Origin: Cliona cf. orientalis
Lineage: Eukaryota; Porifera; Demospongiae; Clionaida; Clionaidae
DNA: 64,000 bases
Direction of reading: 5' to 3'
Assembly: GCA_963930775.1 (NCBI GenBank)
Contig: OZ005701.1
Span: 1,240,001 to 1,304,000 of the forward strand
Part shown: in pieces, positions 53,001 through 61,870 of the stretch
Layout of the letters: each line of letters begins with the position of its first letter
How positions within the stretch are numbered: the first letter of the stretch is position 1
The notes under the pieces: model-generated
Seen by the model: only the letters and a program-made list of their open reading frames with translations
Databases searched by the model: none
What the model was told of the DNA's origin: nothing
Position numbers and translations under genes: made by a program

Positions 53001-56000
53001 TTATTTCTGAAGTTTCCTGTAAGTGTTGTGATAGTGTGTGCCCTGTTTGTTTTGATTGTTCTGTGTTTGCCAGTTTGGCAGTACCCGACGACAGTGACGT
53101 GACGGCTGGTGAATCTGTAGCTGACAAAGAGAGCCTCAAAGAAGTTCGTGAAATGCAATTAAAAGATCCTGACCTTGCTCTATATATCGCTTACTTGGAG
53201 TGCCATTCCTTACCCGATGACGATCGTGTTGCCAAAAGAATAGTTCTGGAGAGCCGACGAATGGAGATTATCGATGGTGTATTGTATCGTGAGGATGTGT
53301 CGAATTGTGGCCGATGGTGTATTGTAGTTCCGGAGCCTTGGAGACAGGAGTTGTTGACCGAAAATCATTCTACCATATATGCTGGCCATCTTTCAGAGCG
53401 AAAAGTTTATGATCGTTTACGTAGGTTGTACTGGTGGTCTGGTATGAGAGCTGATGTTCGAAGATTTTGTCGTGGATGTCTGAACTGTGCGAGTCGTAAG
53501 GGACCAGGACACGGAATCCGTCCTCTTCTCCAACCCATACCCGTTCGTGGACCGTTTCATCGTGTTGGGGTTGATATTCTTAAGCTTCCCCTCACTTCCA
53601 GTGGAAACCAATATCTCGTGGTGTTTCTCGACTACCTCACAAAATGGGTTGAAGCGTATCCAGTACCTGACCAGCGAACAGAGACTATAGCTCGTCTTCT
53701 GGTGGAGAATATTGTTTGTAGGCACGGTGTGCCCGAGGAACTATTATCTGATCGTGGTGCTAATTTCTTGTCAGATCTAATTTTGCAGATGTGTTCTCTT
53801 CTAGGTATGAAGAAAGTAAATACGTCAGGGTATCACCCACAGACGGATGGACTTGTCGAAAAGTTTAACTGTACTATCACGAATATGATTTCAAAGAGTA
53901 TCGAAGGAACTGCTGTCGAGTGGGACAAACAACTACCTATGCTGCTTTTTGCCTATCGTTCTACTGTGCAGGACTCTACCAAGGAGTCACCCTTCTTTCT
54001 TCTCTATGGTAGAGATCCCCGTCTGCCAACAGCAAGTGACTTGGCCCTTCCCCGTCCTGTATACAGTTGACTTGGACGACTATAAGACTGAGCTAACTAC
54101 CAGTTTGGCCAATGCTCGAGAATGTGCAAGACAACAAATACAGCAATCCCAGAAGAAGCAAAAGTTGTACTATGATCGCAAATCGAAAGATCCTGAATCT
54201 ACCTATCGTGTTGGTGACCGGGTGATGGTATATATGCCGAGTGATAAATTATTTTTATTTTTCATGATCTTATAATTCAACAAATACAGTAGATATTACT
54301 TAGTCAAGTAAATATACTATACTGCTAGTGGTACTCTCCTTCCAGCTGAAGTATGAAAGCCTCAGCAGTCTTCGCATCAGGTTGTCCAGAATGTTGAAAA
54401 TGAGTCGGCCAAACATTAACGGCCAATATTCGGCCGCGTATAGCGAGGTAGCTACACTGCAAAAATTTTGGGGTGATATCACTCCAAAAATGGGTGCACT
54501 TCACCCCACCAGTCAATCACTCCAGTGGAGTGAAACACCAAAAGAGTGAATTCACTCCAAGGATGAGTGGAGTTCACTCCTTCAGTAACTCACTCCAGTG
54601 GAGTGAAGGACTAAAAGAGTGAATTCACTCCAATGATGAGTGTGGTTCACTCTCGTAGCAAACCACTCCTAGGAGTGAAGCAGACTCACTCCAGCTAAGT
54701 GGCCTTGGAGTGCCACGTGATTTCACCCATCATGCACTTTCAACATTAATAGCTATAGCTATCTATCTGGTAACTATTTTGCATAGCTAACATCATAGTA
54801 TTGAAGTTATTTCTAGCTAGCTAGCAAGACTCCTGCATGTGAAAAACTGAAGAGCTAGTCAATGGCTGTCACAAGTTAGCTATTCAAGCCTCACTTCTGA
54901 AATTCAAAAAATTGTAGGCTGTAGCTATAAGGATGTTCAAAACTGTGGTATACAATGAGGATGGATTTCTAAATACTAACTTAGGCTAGCTACTGAGCTG
55001 CCAAAAGATGGAACATCTTGGCAGAGTACTACCTAAAGATGATACATCTTGGTAGTACAATCAGTCACTGCTAGCTATAGTGATGACCCACTGACCAACT
55101 GCCAAAAGATGGAGCATCTTGGCAGAGTACGTACTACCCAAAGATGAGGCATCTTGGTAGCACTGGTCACTACTACTATGCTTTTCTTCCCCTCTCTTAC
55201 TACTCAGTAACTAACCTTCATATGCAGCTTGCCATATATGCATAGTGCGCGCAAATGTAGTGTTCACGTGAAAATCACATGACTCAGATTGCACTATCAC
55301 TATGGGGTTCAAAGGTTATGTGTGGGCGGTGCCAGGAGCAGCTGCAGGCGTTTTTGAAAATAGACAAGAAGAGAAAGCTGTTTTCGTGCCTTGTGCCCGC
55401 CGAAAAAGCTCATCCTTGGAGTCCTTTTTATCAGTGAAGGTTGTATAATGAAAGAAAAGGCTCGTAGAAGCTCTTTTGAGGTGAGTGAAATGTGGTACAT
55501 AACAATTATAATATGCCCGTGCCATTTGGCAAACTTTTACTATAATATGGCTGATAAAAATGTCCAGGCATTATTGATACCAAAAGACTGGGTCGAAATG
55601 GATGGTGAATCGGAATCTAGTCTTCACAAAGAGAAGGATTAAGCTTGCTGTTGAAAATGTAAGTACTATAAAATAACCTACTGCCCTAGGGTACAGTGTC
55701 TGGGGGACAACTTTTTAGGTGGGTCATGTGACACTATTACGACGTAGCTGGCTAGCTACTATGCATGCAGTAAAAACTTGAATCTCTGGTTCAAGTAAAG
55801 GGAGGGGATGGGGAAAGTTATAGCCTCGTACCCAGGCCCCTTGGTCGAGGAGAAAGCGCCTGGTACCTATTGCACGTGCATGCACTAACTACCCCAAGAA
55901 AACCTAGGGTGCCGCAAACTACTGTACGCTTTTTCGCCCTCCTTCCGTGGCCTAGAGTACGAGGCTACACTGATATCGACATCGCTTCGTACCCTAGGCG

Positions 56001-57382
56001 TGAGAGGAGGGCGAAAAAGCGTACAGTCGTTCTCGGCACCCCAGGTTTTCTAGGGGTAGTTGGCGCATGTGTGTGCAATAGGTACCAGGCCCTCTTTCCT
56101 CCTCCTTCCAGGCCTAGGTACGAGGCTAGGGAAGTTGGTACATATATTATATCTTTTTATGTAGTTTAATTGGATCAGTGTTGATGTACTTTTCTGCATA
56201 CATGCATACATTTTGCAGGAAGAAAGACAGCAGGCAATGTTAGGTACAAAACTGCTCAAGGTCCCTGTGTCAGTAAGGCTTGGATTTCTCGTCCGTGACC
56301 TATATTGAACTTGAACAGAATTTTAGAAGTTGAGACATTCCTATTGTTGTTTTCTTGCTGTTTGTGTGTAATCTGTGTTACTGTGTACCACCTATTGATT
56401 TAGTACTATACAGTGTATACTACAGTACTAGTATTGCTAGTAGCCAGGAGTGATGGCCACCTTAACTTAGGAGTGAGATCACTCCTAGTCTAACATGAGG
56501 AGTGGGTGCCACTCCAGAAAAAAGAGTGCTATTTGTGGCAATCATTTCACTCCAATTTTGGGGTGAAGTTCACCCTTCCATTTTTGCAGTGTACACTTTG
56601 GACACGAACTGGACGTGCCCATATGTTGTTTAGCTAGTCTTCTTACAGTCTGCTGTGTTTCAAAACCCAGGAATATACCAGTAGCCAGAAACTAAACGTT
56701 TTTGTCATGCATGTTGACCGCGATCGCGGCCTCCATATGTTCAATACAGCAACCGCAAACCGGAAGTGATCAGGCAAAAGCGAGGGCTTAGCGTATACTG
56801 AAGGGTCATCATAAAAATTTACCAATGAGATCAGATGGTGATTTAAATTGGCAAAAACAGAACAACTATGGTAATCACAATAATTTAAAAATTTGAACTC
56901 ACTTGCAGAGAAAATATATCACAAAGCATTTCCATCAAAGGATCTCCAGTGGTATATCGCAGCTCTGCCTCATTTCGAATTCGATATCCACAACGACTAA
57001 GTTTTTGGACAATCTTTGATTTGCACATTAGGAAATGTGCCATGACTGGAATGCCATCCTCTTCTATTTGTGCAGATGCTTTCCTTACATTTGCCACTAT
57101 ACCCTTTTGGAAGGGCTCTTGTAGAGGATCATCATACGAATGAAAATGGTGTTTACACAAAGCTAAATCTTTACAGCCGTTGCAGATTGTTAAATCTGAT
57201 GCCGCGAATTCACGTTGGTCATCGTCCTTGCATCTCATTACTGCTGTTGGTGAAACCAACATTGAAGCCTGCAAAAGTTTCTCAAATCGATTGGTAGCAG
57301 AATGTAATATCCTTTCAATCTCCTTTTGACCATCAAGTTGACCGGTGCCCACTGACGGCAGGGAGAAGTCCTGATCGTCCAT
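47058..57382 (-). CDS. PD-(D/E)XK nuclease-like protein, copy 2 (intron invaded by transposons)
   Basis: Exon 1 is 56903-57382 (ATG at 57382) and exon 2 is 47058-47720, the same phase 0 junction as copy 1 with donor GTGAGT and acceptor CCAG intact; about 380 residues. Exon 1 looks nearly identical in protein to copy 1, and exon 2 keeps LEES, GSRPDY, VIIETK and AQVIGYY. The C-terminal coiled-coil repeat is shorter (three 7-residue units against four). The intron is 9182 bp against 253 bp in copy 1. Coding potential is intact; whether such an intron is still spliced is unknown. Confidence 0.65.
47785..48437. repeat. 170-bp tandem array in nuclease intron
   Basis: About four copies of a unit that begins gaaagagctaatatcatag (near 47810, 47970, 48140 and 48310) and includes taccaatgagatcagatgg. 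Copy 1 of the gene has the unit once (about 13505-13640). The last unit is interrupted by the LTR, and its continuation is found at about 56802. Confidence 0.85.
48444..48700 (+). repeat. 5' LTR of the Ty3/gypsy element
   Basis: 257 bp, begins tgtaacg and ends cgttaca (7-bp inverted ends, TG...CA). A TATA-like tatataaaa lies at 48499-48507 with an initiator-like cagtcagt about 20 bp downstream. A (CT)n tract occurs at about 48592-48608. Confidence 0.75.
48499..48507 (+). promoter_or_regulatory. LTR TATA box
   Basis: tatataaaa with cagtcagt at about 48522-48530 as a likely initiator. Would drive transcription of the element, antisense to the nuclease gene. Confidence 0.5.
48703..48720 (+). 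promoter_or_regulatory. Primer binding site
   Basis: tggcgaccctgccagga starts two bases after the LTR end with the expected tgg (pairing with tRNA CCA). The tRNA species cannot be named without a search. Confidence 0.55.
48785..50728 (+). CDS. gag: Retrotransposon Gag
   Basis: 647 codons from ATG. An N-terminal glutamine/glutamate-rich coiled coil (about residues 40-180) is followed by a low-complexity Ser/Gly region, a capsid-like helical part (about 350-510) and one CCHC zinc knuckle, CHNCHRFGHIAKFC, near residue 566. It ends in TAG at 50726-50728 in the same frame as pol. It would assemble particles that package the RNA. Confidence 0.88.
   Translation: MSTRELKSLTREGISTTSSRLRSGGSSQLPQDTVITMEKETVGSQDLQQQLAEAAEELRSVRADYEQQLQQVREMAENAKEYGEDQCRKVQELEQELEDETKRRKGVEKKLSETIDGWSAAGDKWNADMETMRMKLELDGLKQLEEVRKQFDKERERHREERDRDATLIVELKEKLSTLESSVPPSAPGATSEVHGVKESGSKEGDSDSYGGSDSPEPTGSSEKHVTFAHGKSERGQTESPSDRTHSVVTSGEKGCEGASDSETTSPASTSSDPTGGGPSSAEVVSLNGSAGGEHASEVSGVNKSVGGVAGDKGLVQQLTQLVQTQTAMVAAQTKAMSAQSLPPLKDYSGEGIQSSEEGFDRWIEQFEERAKLIGWSEDLKRYNLKTSLHGSAYQTYRLLSDEVKANYSKTVSALKSRFKPVDIEELRGAEFHQLIQTDQSIEALGLELQRLAKRAFPTLKGKDFDRLVKGRFFHALLPRWQRKLGAPKVDESFDELFNRARTTERREQQYCEAAEERKDSQQKSKRVEKAPTQPRKEQAAKASADSEEKRDSSQSTNKQGQGPQCHNCHRFGHIAKFCWDKQKRGAEAPGKQKHSKTRLVSVDELSDRELEQELSKRRLEKEQQLASESAESSVNVVTGAVGPSYW
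50729..54070 (+). CDS. pol: Retrotransposon Pol (protease, RT, RNase H, integrase)
   Basis: Continues in the gag frame after the TAG. Protease has VDTGS just after the start; reverse transcriptase has the YLDD catalytic box around 52097; RNase H begins with ETDASG near 52545. Integrase has an HHCC zinc finger (GHLSERK to CRGCLNC, about 53385-53490) and the core D, D, E residues in VDIL (about 53571), SDRGANF (about 53748) and GLVEKFN (about 53850). The order PR-RT-RH-IN defines Ty3/gypsy. The frame ends early at 54068-54070. Confidence 0.88.
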   Translation, partial: QVTVEELPVSALVDTGSQSTIISRSLLHKVFKYLKENGKALPTLEHPCTKFKGKGGHAIGVTAQVLFTLAVDGKSTAVPVFVQPDSEQECLLGSNVLPALGISVVRTNGRKLTASVENGVEPAHVNLVQSVIIPGQKGRFVRGQVEGNPSKVEHLLFEPKHETLEPLGLCTQESLVTVHPDGSVLIPLQNFQGMPVWLEEGSELGVARACDLPDQVSFDMSQTVDSELPHDHSRCASVKALVNSPERLQRLLKVLDMPVDKLSPAELEKLKEVLAESTDVFALDDSELGCTSLVQHSIDTGDQLPVKQQPYRTPVVYREKIEKMVNDMQEQGVVKPSNSPWASPIVLVPKKDGSLRFCVDFRRLNAITRKDVYPLPRVEDILDTLGEAKYFTSLDLASGYWQVELDQDARAKSAFTTHHGLFEFIRMPFGLCNAPATFQRLMQAVLSGLEWRSCFAYLDDILIASRTFDDHLRHLRAVFGRLREAGLRLKPKKCLILRNEVPYLGHVISTQGIRPDPSKTEKVKLFPTPCDVTTLRQFVGLASYYRRFVPGFAKIAAPLHALTKKDVPFEWTSECETAFCKLKELLVTAPVLSYPHFGHDREFILETDASGIGLGEVLSQKQDDGHVHPIAYASRSLNAHEKNYGISELETLGLVWAVRYFRPYLLGHHTIVYTDHSACLSLLNTRRPSGKLARWALTIQEMNLTLKHRSGRQNVNADALSRNPASSVSSVSPPNCVSVCEENGCVSVCEESENVLTVISEVSCKCCDSVCPVCFDCSVFASLAVPDDSDVTAGESVADKESLKEVREMQLKDPDLALYIAYLECHSLPDDDRVAKRIVLESRRMEIIDGVLYREDVSNCGRWCIVVPEPWRQELLTENHSTIYAGHLSERKVYDRLRRLYWWSGMRADVRRFCRGCLNCASRKGPGHGIRPLLQPIPVRGPFHRVGVDILKLPLTSSGNQYLVVFLDYLTKWVEAYPVPDQRTETIARLLVENIVCRHGVPEELLSDRGANFLSDLILQMCSLLGMKKVNTSGYHPQTDGLVEKFNCTITNMISKSIEGTAVEWDKQLPMLLFAYRSTVQDSTKESPFFLLYGRDPRLPTASDLALPRPVYS
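54071..54247 (+). pseudogene. Frameshifted pol 3' end
   Basis: Integrase C-terminal-like sequence (KLYYDRKSKDP, YRVGDRVMVYMPSDK) continues in another frame immediately after the pol stop, so a single-base shift occurred near 54066. The similarity stops at about 54247, where unrelated sequence begins; the rest of the C-terminus and the 3' LTR are missing. Confidence 0.75.
54995..55170. repeat. Four 'agatg...catct' mini-hairpins
   Basis: ctgccaaaagatggaacatcttggcag and variants with acctaaagatgatacatct occur four times, each a palindrome of about 25 bp, alternating between ccaaaagatgg and accca/tAAagatg types. Confidence 0.6.
55821..56128. mobile_element. hAT-like foldback nested in the CACTA-like element
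   Basis: Arms extend from tagcctcgtacccaggcc inward through accctagggtgccg-like and gtacgctttttcgccctcc sequence and back. Flanked by gggaaagtt (left) and gggaagtt (right), an 8-bp type duplication. The ORF at 55870-56169 is arm translation. Confidence 0.65.
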
Positions 57383-57409
57383 ATCCTGTTCAATTAGTAT
57401 TTGATTCAA

Positions 57410-59405
57410 GAATTGGAAAATGTAAAATCATACACTACTCCAATCAACACTTCATATTAATTACCCCACACGAGGTAAAGCAATCAGTTCTGTCCATCCA
57501 ACAAACGACCCTGTACTACATATTTATTGCGCATGTATTTTCACACGTTTAATTTTTGCACAAACCAGGCTGTCCAAAAACATTTTAACAGCTAAATATT
57601 CACAATTTATGGTAATACAGTGAGGGTACATATGTACGATCATGAATTACAGAGAAGGATAAAGAGACACATAGGTAACTTGACAGGGGTGAAAATAACA
57701 GACGGCCATCGGCCATTTTCCGTCCATTTTAGACCAATAGCCGACCACCTACCTCTTTCTCGGCCATTTGGCCTACCTCTTATTCGATTGATCAATAGCA
57801 TGCAACGCGTACACGTTACGACCTTTCAGTGTGCAATAATTACGATGGTACTGACGATGATTATCTAATCTGCCGCCTAAATGCTGCACATGACAAGCCA
57901 AATTAATATATCCGGCCATTTGTCATTGCATTATTCATTTCTTAATTTTCACCCCCGCTCGAGTACAATGGCTAACAATAACAGCTCCATAAACAAATCA
58001 GCTGGTACCATAACATGTAGCTATAGATCTAATAATGTTCAATAATATTTCAATGCTACACTTAATTACCGTATTTTCTCGTTATTAGGCACATCTCGCT
58101 TATAAGCGCATATTCGTTATTAAGCGCATGCTATTTTCCTGACCTAAGTACTCGCTGTTAAGCGCATTTTGTGTATAAGCGCATATATGACCCTTGACCT
58201 CGATATATGATATTATGTGCACGCTTTCTTGCTAGCTCAGGTGTCCAGCCTTTTCAAGTTACTCGAAATCACGATGGCTACTATCGATTCTCAGGTTCTT
58301 CGAGCTATGAGCGCCATTTCAAGCTGGGTGGAATGCAACAACACGAATGATTGTGCGATCGATCGATCGGACACGCCCATAAATGATACCGCGAACGCGC
58401 ATGCGTTCTTGGATGTAGCTATTCTTTGTTAGGCGCATCTCGTTATTAGGCGCACTTCGCTATTAAGCGCAGGTTTTCTTCCTGTGGAGATATAAGCCCA
58501 TGCGCTTAATAGCAGGAAAATACGGTAATAGCCACTTCACCAGTGTCTAAGTGCTTGTATATCTTCCTGCATGCACCTGACATGTATCTTCACATGAAGA
58601 AAACCTGCACTTAATAGCCTAATGGCAAGATGCCATGTTAGCTTAGTACATCCAAGTACGCACGCACATTTGTAGTACCATTTAAGGGACGTGGCCAATC
58701 GATCGATCGCACGCATTACGATCGACTCTGCAAATTGCGGGCCCACAATTTGTCTGCACAAATTGCCTTTCTTGGCTTCCATACCAAGCTGAGAGAGGAA
58801 GCTCCTGATTAGCTACTGCCCACCCGCAGTGGCTGATGAATGATTTTCAAGACACCATGTCTGTGTACAATTCAGCACCGTGAAAAATTTAAGGGGCTTA
58901 CTCAGAGACAAGCTATCGTAGTAGCCCGGTGCCAGAACGCGAGAGAAGACGGTTAGGATCCGAGATATACAACGATAATACAACATGAAAAGATACCTTT
59001 TCTTGCAGTGCTTCCAATGACGTCCAGGTACAGTAACACCGAGGTAGAGAATCTAGCTAGCCGCTGACCGTCAAACTTATCACCACGTGTACCACTGCAC
59101 CTAGGACCTGTACCTAGTACCTGGCGTAGATATCTAGATCTAGATCCCTCTGGACTGGGTTTCGGACAGCGAAGGCGTTAAGTGACGATCATTTCCAACT
59201 ATATGTGGGCCCAATGTCATAGTACACAGTTGTGTTTTATAATCTTTTCTTTTTATGTAATGTAGTCATATAAATTATCCTTTGGTACAGCATACATAAG
59301 TATCACCACATTAAATCTTGCAATAACAGAAACTGATGTGTGTCCTCCAAAATTTTAGTCATGAGCTTAGTTGGTGTTTTAAGCCTTTCCAGCGCTTGTT
59401 GGTAG
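57410..59405. other. Duplicated spacer downstream of nuclease copy 2
   Basis: 57410-59225 aligns with 14186-15565, interrupted by the MITE at 58069-58525. 59226-59405 leads into the helicase remnant. No gene recognised. The shared word tttttatgtaatgtagtcat at 59249 and 16236 marks where the left block continues into RTK copy B. Confidence 0.6.
58069..58525. mobile_element. TA-flanked MITE with CCGTATTTTC ends
   Basis: ccgtattttctcgttatta at the left, tagcaggaaaatacgg at the right, TA duplicated. The interior repeats ttattaagcgcat. The left-block copy (14855) has a single TA there. The ORF 58217-58432 lies inside and is not a gene I recognise. Confidence 0.75.
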
Positions 59406-60359
59406 CTACTGAGAGAGAAAGGGTTTGAGATCTGTCGATGAGATGGTCACTTCCTCAAGCTGCTTCACTGCGGCACCAACCTTCCTCAACATTGTATTGA
59501 AAGAGTGAATCTGCCAATCATAACCAATATAATTTTATAATTATGTACATGTCTTGACATTGTGCAATTATTATTCAAGCTTACTTCTTCACGTGAGAGT
59601 AGTGTAAAGACCACACCCCTCTGTCCCGCCCTGGCCGTCCTACCCGCCCTGTGGAGGTAGGTCTGATACTGTCGAGGGGGGTCATAGTTCACAACACAGG
59701 ACACACCCTCCACATCCATACCCCTAGCCATCTGATCTGAACAGACCAACACCTAAAGTTAAATTAAATAGATTTTAGCATTCACAAATTTTGTATTACT
59801 AGCTACTGATAAAAACTATAATAATATTATTATACCTTAATTTTTCCATTCTTGAAGTCGTTTAGGATCATCTTTCTCTTTCCTTGTCCTAGTGATGAAG
59901 AAATTTCTCCGACTGATATCAACTTGAAAGCATCAAGAAGTAGACATAATCTATAATAAATTTTTGTGTGGGTAGTGAGTGACTTCAAACACATCACCAT
60001 GGATGGGTGACTCATCCAGGCATACAACTACAAACCTATGAGTGGACTCCTTAGAGTTGGTGAAACACAGCACGCGCGTCATATCCTCGCTCATCTTCTC
60101 CGAAGTAAGGAGATGTAAGAGCACTAATGGCTTGTATTCCAGACTACACTTCACAGTGCACTGTCCCAGCTGCTTTGGCAAGGTGAATGCAGTGTCAAGG
60201 TTGCCTCTCCTCTAGCTCTGAAGAGCGCTAGCTACGGTGAAAAGCATGGGTCAATGGAGGTTGAGGGCAGCTAGATGCTCAGGGTTTGGTGGCCGAGAAG
60301 AGAAACTTTTGTAGAGGGGAGGTTGTTTGAGCAGCCAAATAGAGAGGAGAGGATTTGAA
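59406..60359 (-). pseudogene. DDX51/Dbp6-like DEAD-box RNA helicase, 5'-truncated and broken
   Basis: Minus-strand exons 60036-60359, 59836-59950, 59585-59752 and 59406-59510 encode the C-terminal helicase half: LQKFLFSAT (motif III), LVLLHLL, RVLCFTNSKES (motif IV region), LVCSDQMARGMDVEGV (motif V), HRAGRTARAGQRG (motif VI), and a stop TAG at 59406-59408. The first exon has two in-frame stops (near 60264 and 60207) and a frame change after the SAT motif, and nothing homologous lies upstream because RTK fragment E starts there. Family members act in 60S ribosome assembly in the nucleolus. The three later exons are intact, so the break may be recent. Confidence 0.7.
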
Positions 60360-60424
60360 CTGTGTCATCATCTAAAAATTTGAATAGATACATGTACTTG
60401 CAACTCTTATGTACTAGTCTTTCC

Positions 60425-60955
60425 ATCGTCTGGAAAAGCCCAACAATGATGCCTGGTAGTGATCAACTGTAAGCTCTTAGACTATTGCTGGCTATCCTCA
60501 CGGTCACCCCAATCCCCTTTTTGCCGTATGATAATGTTACATAAAATAATTCAAAAGCTGCATGAGAGTAAGAGGGCCTGAATGAGGCTAAAATTATTGA
60601 TCAAGACTGATGATTAAACAGCCAGCTATATCTGTTTAATAGGGACTAATTGTTTAATTACATGACCCATTAATTAATTTTAGGTATCAGCTACTACTGC
60701 AATGTTGGGAATTTGAACGTGTGGATCGGCCTCAATTTGCAGACATAGTCAGTGCACTCTCAGAGTCCCTTGGAGCTATGGCTGACTACTTGGACATTGG
60801 TGCCTTCAATGGGGAAAGTACAGTTGTTGATATAAAAGAGTGCAGCAGAGAAACGTTGGAGTTGGTTGAAGAGCAATGCTTCCTCAAGCATCGAGTGAAG
60901 GGAAATGTCAAGACGAAGCAATTGTATCAGATGAATCTACTGTGTAAGAATTTTA
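60425..60955 (+). pseudogene. Copy E: RTK 3' fragment
   Basis: Partial exon 60425-60469 (starts mid-exon at catcgtctgg and has an extra g at about 60454) plus the last exon from 60684. A base missing near 60875 shifts the frame in the tail, so the ORF runs to about 61000 with an unrelated end. It matches copies A-D otherwise. A remnant of the copy B equivalent in the right-hand block. Confidence 0.8.
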
Positions 60956-61870
60956 AACTTCCAGTTGTAGCTATTGTAGTTACTGACACTTATAAGAATT
61001 AATAATATTATTATCATACAGCATGTACAGAGTTTCAAGTCATGGTACATAATATACGATTTTGCTATTTTTTAGTGCTTTTTTATACCTTATAATATTA
61101 TACCCTATAAATATTGTGCATAGCACTTAATGCTAGCTACTATATAATATTATACGTATAGATATATAGCCAGTTTGTACACATATTATCTTGTTGACTC
61201 ATGACTGGATATTACATGATTGTATACAGTTACTGTAGCGGTGCAGTTTATTATACATGCACGCAGGCAGCATGCACTAATTAAACAGATCGAAATTATA
61301 GCGGGGTGCGCTATGAGTTCCATTGCAGTCACTACTGGAATTTCAAAGTATAAGTACAAAAAAATGTGAAGAATAATATAGCGTGTGTGAATAATCCATT
61401 TCATATCATCAAAGAAGCAGCTGAGCCATGCCTTGTGCTAATACATGCATGCAACGATATCCCATAGTGTTTTACTCTATAGAATTCTTTAGCTTCCATT
61501 CCTGATTTCCATTAATGTTATTGGAACACCCATAATACATCATTCTGGAACGGATCCCTTGAAGGACCAATACAGATCAACCACCCAGCTCGTCTACAAT
61601 TTGGCTCCTCAATACAAACCACCTTTTCCGTGAGTCAAGGGGAGGAGTATATACACTTAAACAACCATGACCACAACACTAGATCTATCTATCATGAATT
61701 TTTGACGGGACTAACACTGCATGAAGGCCGGAGATATATATATTTAGAGCATCGGCTCGGCCTGAGTGGTTCAGAGTGGTGCACAATGCCTCTGCTTCTT
61801 ACATCCTGCCTTTAGATTTGAAGATTCATCCAAAAACTGTGAAATAATACATACATAAAATAATGCAATT
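60956..61870. other. Duplicate of RTK B 3' flank
   Basis: Aligns with 21805-23098 but lacks the palindromic insertion at about 22020-22395. The right limit of the segmental duplication is near 61866. No gene recognised. Confidence 0.6.

Larger units (their letters stand above)
48444..54247 (+). mobile_element. Ty3/gypsy LTR retrotransposon, 3' truncated
   Basis: 5' LTR (48444-48700), primer binding region, gag (48785-50728), pol (50729-54070) and a short frameshifted extension to about 54247, where the match to a retroelement ends. No second LTR is found before the CACTA-like element, so the element cannot be mobile by itself. It lies antisense to the host nuclease gene, in its intron, and is absent from copy 1. 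Confidence 0.85.
54455..56591. mobile_element. CACTA/EnSpm-like DNA transposon, non-autonomous
   Basis: Ends cactgcaaaaa and tttttgcagtg are perfect inverses flanked by TA. Both subterminal zones (54480-54720, 56455-56580) are packed with inverted ttcactcc/ggagtga repeats, as in transposase-binding regions of CACTA elements. The interior lacks a transposase. It contains small hairpins (54990-55165), an unassigned ORF 55391-55642 and a nested foldback element. Confidence 0.65.

Noticed and set aside
48444-54247. Intact, mobile retrotransposon
   Set aside because: Only one LTR, a frameshift at the pol end and loss of the 3' part.
59486-60181. Functional DDX51 gene
   Set aside because: The 5' half is missing and the first exon has two in-frame stops and a frame change.
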